A stretch of 36,920 nucleotides of DNA. It comes from Amphimedon queenslandica (taxonomy: Eukaryota; Porifera; Demospongiae; Haplosclerida; Niphatidae). The stretch covers positions 11,560 to 48,479 of the forward strand of contig NW_003546362.1 in NCBI RefSeq assembly GCF_000090795.2, in the 5' to 3' direction. A program made the translations under genes and the position numbers. Shown piece after piece: positions 31,647-36,920 of the stretch. Within the stretch, counting starts at the first letter, position 1, and each line of letters starts with the position of its first letter. The notes below the pieces were generated by a model. It did not search any database. It saw nothing but the letters and a program-made list of their open reading frames with translations, and had not been told where the DNA came from.

Positions 31647-32892
31647 CTAGTGACTGGGAGTGAATTATAAGCAGGAGGGCTACAAAATTAATAGGACTGA
31701 AGAGTCTATAATTGATTCAGTCGAAATTTTTGGAGTCGTGAATTATTTGGATTGACTTATTCTTGTTATTTTTGTGTATATACATGTAGGTGTTAATATA
31801 TACATTGGTCGGGATTTATGGAAACGTGATGTGTGTTCCATTCCAGCAACTAAAACCAGTTCCCGGTACGCAGTGTTCACTAGTGATTCAGCGTCTGTTG
31901 AGATTCTTGTATGTGACAATCACTCTATTTTATTTTGGGCTGATAAGGGTGACGACAGAATACGAAAGTTTGGAATCGGCCCAATGGGTGAGATCCATTA
32001 TGAGCCTTATGAACGTAGACATGGCTACCTCATAGGTCGAACTGTTCCAAATCAAAAAACACATTTCAACTGGCCAAGACCTAAAGTTAAACTGCCACGT
32101 GACGTATGCCTACTAGGCCATCTTGATCTCTCATCATTGCAGCTCAGTGTTCCAAACAAAACGGAACTCTACTACAGTAGTACGACTGATAGTTATCAAG
32201 TTTTGTGTGCGTACAGAGTACCTATTCCAGTGTATAGCTTTACAAAGACATGGAAATGGGTACCAGCGTCAAATGGATATTTACCACCAGGTGCTGTACC
32301 AGGAGGAAAAGATGAATCCGGTGAAGTCATTTACATTGCTAGAGCATTTCATGAGAATGAAGTACCAGCTGGGTATGTCTCACCATCACAGAAATGCTGT
32401 ATTTATCCATGGGGTTGTACAACTCACCAAACATCAAATTACGAAGTTCTTGTTGTTGAAGACCAGAATAACTTAAAATGGGAGAGAGCATCTGATGGTG
32501 ACTTACCAGTTGGAGCTGTTACTAGTAATGAAGAAGGTGAACAGGAAACTGGTGTGGGCCGTACATTAACTGATTCTGATCTCAGTATTGGTATTACCTT
32601 TGATGGAATTAGGATCAACATACCACAGAGAACTTCTAAAGATATGCAATTGTTAGGAAAGATACCAATCTATCATCGCTGCTTGTACATTCCGTATAAA
32701 AATAAAGAGTTCATTTATCGTGAGTATGAGGCATTGAAGTCCTTATTCTGTGCCAATTCATTGCAAAAATTGTGCAGCTATGTTATACTGGAATCAGTTC
32801 ATGCTGTACCTGATCGTATTAATAGTCTTCCACTTCCTAAGAAAATGAAAGATAGCCTACTTACTTTAATACGATACCAATTATCTGACTGA
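31448..32892 (+). CDS. D3: DM9-repeat protein with C-terminal SOCS box
   Basis: Exons 31448-31559 and 31790-32892, 404 aa. Same plan as D1 and D2: the N-terminal partial DM9 unit is split by the intron, the central DM9 pair has WKWVPASNGYLPPGAVPGG (the AGG of the others is PGG) and AGYVSPSQKCCIYPWG, and the last unit ends YREYEAL. The SOCS box reads SLQKLC and LPLPKKMKDSLL, with an extra tail RYQLSD because the stop of D1 and D2 is lost and the next stop is used. The three genes lie head to tail with spacers of about 230 and 180 bp, so they arose by tandem duplication. Confidence 0.87.
31614..31645. repeat. AT dinucleotide microsatellite
   Basis: About 16 uninterrupted TA units in the intron of D3. 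A likely length-variable site. Confidence 0.9.
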
Positions 32893-33027
32893 GTAAGAAT
32901 TCATGTACTTATTGATTTCTATTTATTTTTTGATTCATTGTCACTTCTCAGTTATTATTTTTAAATTTAGTTTAAACCAGAACTGAAATATATGTCATTG
33001 AAAAAAATTGTTCTATGAATGCCATCT
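32893..33027. other. Convergent 3' spacer between D3 and the ALA dehydratase exons
   Basis: AT-rich, 135 bp, between two genes that end towards each other. No further coding content seen. Confidence 0.5.
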
Positions 33028-33273
33028 TTAATCTCGTCCAGGCTTGTACCACTTCAGCAGTTTAGGCGTATAGTAGCAGATTATTATATCAGCACCTAAA
33101 AATCATAATACAGTGTACCAATAAGTACAAAAGTACTATTTACCAGCACGTCTCATTGACTCTATACTCTCCATTACAATGGTCTTTAAATTAAAAGCTC
33201 CAGCAGTACTTCCATGCCACAGCATTGCATACTCTCCGGACACTTGATAGATTGCCAATGGAAATTCAGGATG
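33028..33273 (-). pseudogene. ALAD: Last two exons of delta-aminolevulinic acid dehydratase, upstream exons not found
   Basis: On the minus strand, 33273-33144 (preceded by AG, followed by GTAAAT) and 33095-33028 (stop TAA) join in phase 1 and give 65 residues. [38 protein letters not shown] and the final stop match the C-terminus of porphobilinogen synthase, the second enzyme of haem synthesis. The active-site lysines lie in earlier exons. No such exons are recognised in the 790 bp before the ankyrin gene on the same strand. Either they lie beyond the window, with the ankyrin gene inside a long intron, or this is a truncated duplicate. The reading frame and splice signals are intact, so the pseudogene label is provisional. 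Confidence 0.75.
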
Positions 33274-34061
33274 CTATAAAATGATTAATTGTACTTGTAA
33301 TAATTATAAGAAAGCATCAGGAATGATAGTGCATTTAGTGCAATTGAATATTTGCCATTTATCTATCAATAGATTAGTTAGAGAGTCTGTGATACACATA
33401 CAATGTACTGAAGAGATTATTACTAATAATAATAATAGTATCTTATTGTCTCTCAACTTCTGATTGAGATATAAGTAATTGTACAATATTGTAATTATCA
33501 TTCTGCACTCAATTAAGATCCTTGCAAACCTCATTTCAACCATTTTAGGCGGGAGCTCAAAGCTATTGAGTGGGTGTCATTATCAAGAACCAGTATAAAG
33601 TCGAAAACCAAGGAAAGCATGACTTGCATCAGTCCGAGTCACTGTGACCTAAATACTGACCCAGGCTAGAGACACACATCATGTAATTAATGTAGACAGA
33701 ATCATTTCCAAGTAGGCCAGTCAGGAGAAGAGAATAAAATCTGAGGCTTGCTCCACACCTCCAAGCTGGGAGTGGAGCATACAGCTTCAGCTTGCATCCA
33801 CTGCAGGTATGCAAGTAACTGTCACCCTTCCACTTTTATATTTATCCAATGTTCAAACCAATTTGTAAATTATGATAATTAAATGCACCACAGGTGTCAC
33901 CGTGTCAGTCTTTATTGTTTTATTTGTCTATGGGGCTACTTAAACAAACAGAATTATTTCAGTTTGTTGATTCAAAAAGTATAAAACTATAAAAAACAAA
34001 ACTTACAATCAAAAAAATTTAAAATATATGCATGTAACTCATAGAATGTTTCTTCACCCAG
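33274..34061. other. Gene-poor region between ALAD exons and the ankyrin gene
   Basis: The part about 33540-33840 is clearly richer in G+C than its surroundings and contains a strong hairpin, but no frame in it has recognisable protein content. The remainder is AT-rich with ATAATAATAATAA near 33425. Confidence 0.5.
33741..33790. ncRNA. 50-bp imperfect hairpin, possible structured RNA
   Basis: TGCTCCAC (33749-33756) pairs perfectly with GTGGAGCA (33772-33779). The stem extends outward through GCT/AGC and CTG/CAG with small bulges, and inward through CTCC/GGGAG-type pairs. The loop is short. It could be a structured transcript, part of an old repeat, or chance. No family is recognised. Confidence 0.2.
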
Positions 34062-36577
34062 CTACTGATTTGAATGTACTGTAACTTTCTCTATTGCATG
34101 TAATTCTGGATCTGCAGGGTCATCTTCTTTTATCTGTTGAAAAACAATTGTTACACACATTTGCATTTCAGAATTTTATAACAATAATATTATGCAGAAT
34201 TTATGTGCTTCAAATGAATATGTAATGAAGTGACATGTTTCTGCAGTCTGCTTGCTTATCTGTAAATTACTTTCACTATGATTTTTATTTAACTTTTTTC
34301 GCAAATAGTAACAGCTAATTTGCATACTAATAAATAGTGTATACTAATGACTTTAAATCTGGCTAAAAGCCTGTTTGTAAAATTAATGTAGTTTTAACAA
34401 ATTCAAATTTAATAATATTATTATTGAGAAACATAAATGATCTCAAAATTCAACTCATGTGAAAACAAACGTGTACTACAGTTTTGGTTCCTGTAAGATC
34501 AAAAATTCTTATGTAAAATTACTGCACTTTTACAATAATTATTAACACTTAAAATTTTTAAAGGAAAGTCTACAATGCATTATGTAAATGGTTTGCCAAC
34601 CATTCTGCATACAGCACTATACTTATAACCTTTTGAGAAACTTTAATTTTTCTTACCATTTGTTTTTTAGTGATCAATGACTTGGCAATTTCAAAGTTAG
34701 ATAGCTCAGGAGCAATACCAAACTACATGTACATAAAATAATGAGTTATAAGAGGTACATTAATTCGGGCAAGTACACTACAGTGCTTACATTTTTACAA
34801 GCAGCAGCAGTCACATCAGCTTGACCTTTAGTAATCACTAACTCAGTAATATCCACTTTTCCAGTTTCAGCAGCTAATAGCAGAGGAATGTTGCCAGACT
34901 AGATAAATAAATAACACCCAAATTACTATGGTGCTATAAGTGAGGTTAAAAATTACAAACTTAATTATGCAGTTACAAATGTTACATACACTAAAGGTAT
35001 ATCCTACAATAAACTAACCACTGTGATCATGTGTGATGACCAATTCACTGAGCCAAATTCAAAATTTAAACAAAATTGCAGCTACTACACCATATGCTAA
35101 TTTAACGTCTCAATAATATTATTTAAAATGTTAATTTTGGATTATAATTTCAAAGCTGCTAAAATACATCAAAATAAAACTAACTGCTATAGGGATCGTT
35201 AAACAAGTGATATGCATAATTTTTCTTACTTTATCCACAACATCAGTTCTAGCTCCATTAGTTAATAGAATATCAACAGCTTCAATACTACCACTCTTAA
35301 CAGCATTAAACAATGGAGTTCTGTTGTACTACATACATACAGTAAAAAATATGATACATGCTTTACATATACTGATTAATATTACTCCATCCACAGCATT
35401 CACATCAGCATTTCTTTTAGCAATCAATAATTTGATAATTTCAGCATTACCAGCTCCACAAGCATAGTGTAATGGAGTACCATAAAACTACAGTATTACG
35501 CATCATAAAAGGCAACAAGTTAAATTGTACATTTACATGTACACATAAAAAATGAATGCATTTTGCACATTATATCAAAACTATTAATGATGCACTACAT
35601 GTATAGTGAATAAAAAAATCAATGTTCCGCATAGTATAAGAATCTTACTTTAGCCAAAATGTCAGTTCTAGCTCCATTAGTTAATAAAATATCAACAACT
35701 TCAACACTACCACTCTTAACAGCATTAAACAATGGAGTTCGGCTCCTCTATAAATACAGCACAATTGAAATGATTATTAAATAAATTTTACCATATCCAT
35801 AGCATTCACATCAGCATTTCCTTTATTAATTAATAATTTGACAAGTTGAGCATTGCCAGTTCCACTAGCACAGTGTAATGAAGTACCAGTATACTATATT
35901 GACAACAGTGAATGAAATGAAATTTAAAAATAAAAATCGTGATGAAGACTAGCTTTACATAATCTAATGAGCCTCAATTCTTAGCTCACAACATGGCAAA
36001 ATTTTCTGGCTAAAGCCAGTAGTGTTTCAATGTGTGGGAGAGTACTATACCATAATTTGCATCAAGCTTTTTGCAAAATATACTTTTGGACATGCTAATG
36101 AACAATTTTGCTAGTGGAAAATTAGAATTAAATAGCATGAACTATTGAAAATATAGAAATTATTTTAATGTGCTTTTTAATTTGATACGAAAATATTTCA
36201 TATTCAATCTACTTTAATGCAATCTAACCTGGAAGCAAATTCAAGGTGAATAAAAGGTTTAGTATGTGCTTAATCATACATTAATTATTTAAATACTTAT
36301 AACAAACTTACTGTATCAAAGCCAATATCAGGATCAGCTCCTTTTTCTAGTAACAACTGAACAATATCAATATTGCAGTTACCTTTCTTGATGTGTATAA
36401 CAAGAGCACTATCACCAAACTATTATGTATAAATGATTAATTAAAATCATCAATACAAAAATCACAAACTTTAGTAATATTAGGATCACATCCTTTCTCT
36501 AGTAGCAATTTAACATCAACAATATTATCCTCCTCAATGGCTTTAATGAGATAAGTATCATCACCAGATGCAGTGTA
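34062..36577 (-). CDS. Ankyrin-repeat protein, 5' end not found
   Basis: Nine exons on the minus strand, in order: 36577-36470, 36419-36312, 35893-35792, 35747-35649, 35487-35386, 35328-35230, 34898-34791, 34722-34657, 34133-34062 (stop TAG). They give 287 residues, all with GT-AG borders and phase-0 introns. The first seven exons each encode one ankyrin repeat of 33-36 residues, for example GTPLHYACGAGNAEIIKLLI and RTPLFNAVKSGS with VDILLTNGA. Exon 8 is a truncated repeat, and the last exon is a short acidic tail. Ankyrin repeats bind proteins; the partner is unknown. Exons 3+4 and 5+6 are a duplicated pair. Three introns are only 44-57 bp. No in-frame Met precedes the first exon, so the start lies in an unrecognised exon or beyond the window. 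Too little remains to name the gene. Confidence 0.8.
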
Positions 36578-36920
36578 CTATTATCATTATCAGCTGGAAA
36601 GCCGCTGTGCGCAAAATAAGAAATTTATTTGCATGTGCGTGGGCGTTGGTTATTATAAATGGACGCCATGCAGGCTCCTTTCTGTGTTTAGAGTTGCCTG
36701 GTGTTTTAGCTTTATAAGAAAACTGACAGCTCCCAAAGACCTCAGGGTTGAGTTATAAAGTCTAAGGATCCTGTAATATTCCTTATTGTACGTTGCAACT
36801 TTCATTTGTAAGTGAAATTCATTGTTTTGAGGGAGAGATGTGTAAAGCAGTAACACATTCATCTGTTTGTTTTTAATTTTTTGTGTATTAAACGCTTAAG
36901 AACACAGTAACTTTGGTTGT
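36578..36920. other. Right edge: no exon recognised
   Basis: No exon joining in phase 0 to the ankyrin gene was found. A minus-strand frame of 69 codons (36653-36862) has no recognisable content. A cluster of promoter-like motifs lies at 36627-36660. Confidence 0.4.
36627..36660 (+). promoter_or_regulatory. Promoter-like motif cluster
   Basis: Within 34 bp lie ATTTGCAT (octamer, 36627-36634), GCGTGGGCG (EGR-type zinc-finger site, 36637-36645) and TATAAAT (36654-36660). The order suits a plus-strand transcript starting near 36685, whose body would leave the window. It could instead serve the ankyrin gene on the other strand. Motif matches alone are weak evidence. Confidence 0.25.

Noticed and set aside
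33600-33690. C/D-box snoRNA on the minus strand (ATGATGT ... CTGA)
   Set aside because: The terminal stem is missing and the box C match is imperfect.
33629-33814. Minus-strand frame of 61 codons considered as an upstream ALAD exon
   Set aside because: No residue pattern of the enzyme is visible in any frame there, and the frame is not bounded by paired splice sites in the right phase.
36653-36862. Minus-strand 69-codon frame as first exon of the ankyrin gene
   Set aside because: No donor site gives a phase-0 join to the exon at 36577, and the sequence has no ankyrin or other recognisable pattern.
1-36920. tRNA, rRNA, CRISPR or bacterial operon signals
   Set aside because: None seen. Introns, splice sites and protein families are those of an animal nuclear genome.

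Overview
The window reads as AT-rich invertebrate nuclear DNA. Genes are cut into small exons with canonical GT-AG introns (some only 44-57 bp), miniature transposons are common, and paralogues sit in tandem. The protein repertoire (kelch + ZU5 + CARD multidomain proteins, DM9 proteins, ankyrin arrays, a delta-tubulin) and the gene style fit a demosponge such as Amphimedon. That species call is an inference; no search was run.

Left two thirds, + strand: a tandem array of large paralogues. The tail of one copy (1-175) is followed by three complete copies, K1 (1638-10047, 17 exons, 1160 aa), K2 (10987-17441, 16 exons, 1139 aa) and K3 (18097-24587, 17 exons, 1154 aa). All exon joins were read by hand and stay in frame. 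Each protein is a six-blade kelch propeller, a coiled coil built from duplicated exons, a ZU5 domain, a long acidic linker, a conserved beta-rich domain, and a C-terminal helical domain. That last domain is of two kinds: CARD-like in the 1-175 tail and in K2, and a different conserved helical module in K1 and K3. The copies therefore alternate. The change of similarity lies between exons 12 and 13, which points to cassette exchange. K2 contains a 10-N assembly gap flanked by a 151-bp duplicated overlap.

Middle, + strand: a delta-tubulin gene (24766-27829, 3 exons, 380 aa), whose first intron holds about nine copies of a 186-bp satellite. The same unit occurs inside a hAT-like miniature element in intron 10 of the K genes. 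A decayed copy of the delta-tubulin start lies downstream of K1, marking the edge of an old duplication.

Right of this, + strand: three two-exon paralogues (27997-29628, 29857-31265, 31448-32892). They encode DM9-repeat proteins that end in what reads as a SOCS box, which would make them candidate adaptors for an Elongin BC/Cullin-5 ubiquitin ligase.

Right end, - strand: the last two exons of an ALA dehydratase (33028-33273) with no upstream exons recognised, then the 3' nine exons of an ankyrin-repeat gene (34062-36577) whose start is not identified. The kelch-ZU5-CARD array and the DM9-SOCS genes both look like sensor/adaptor families of intracellular innate immunity. That role is inferred from domains only.
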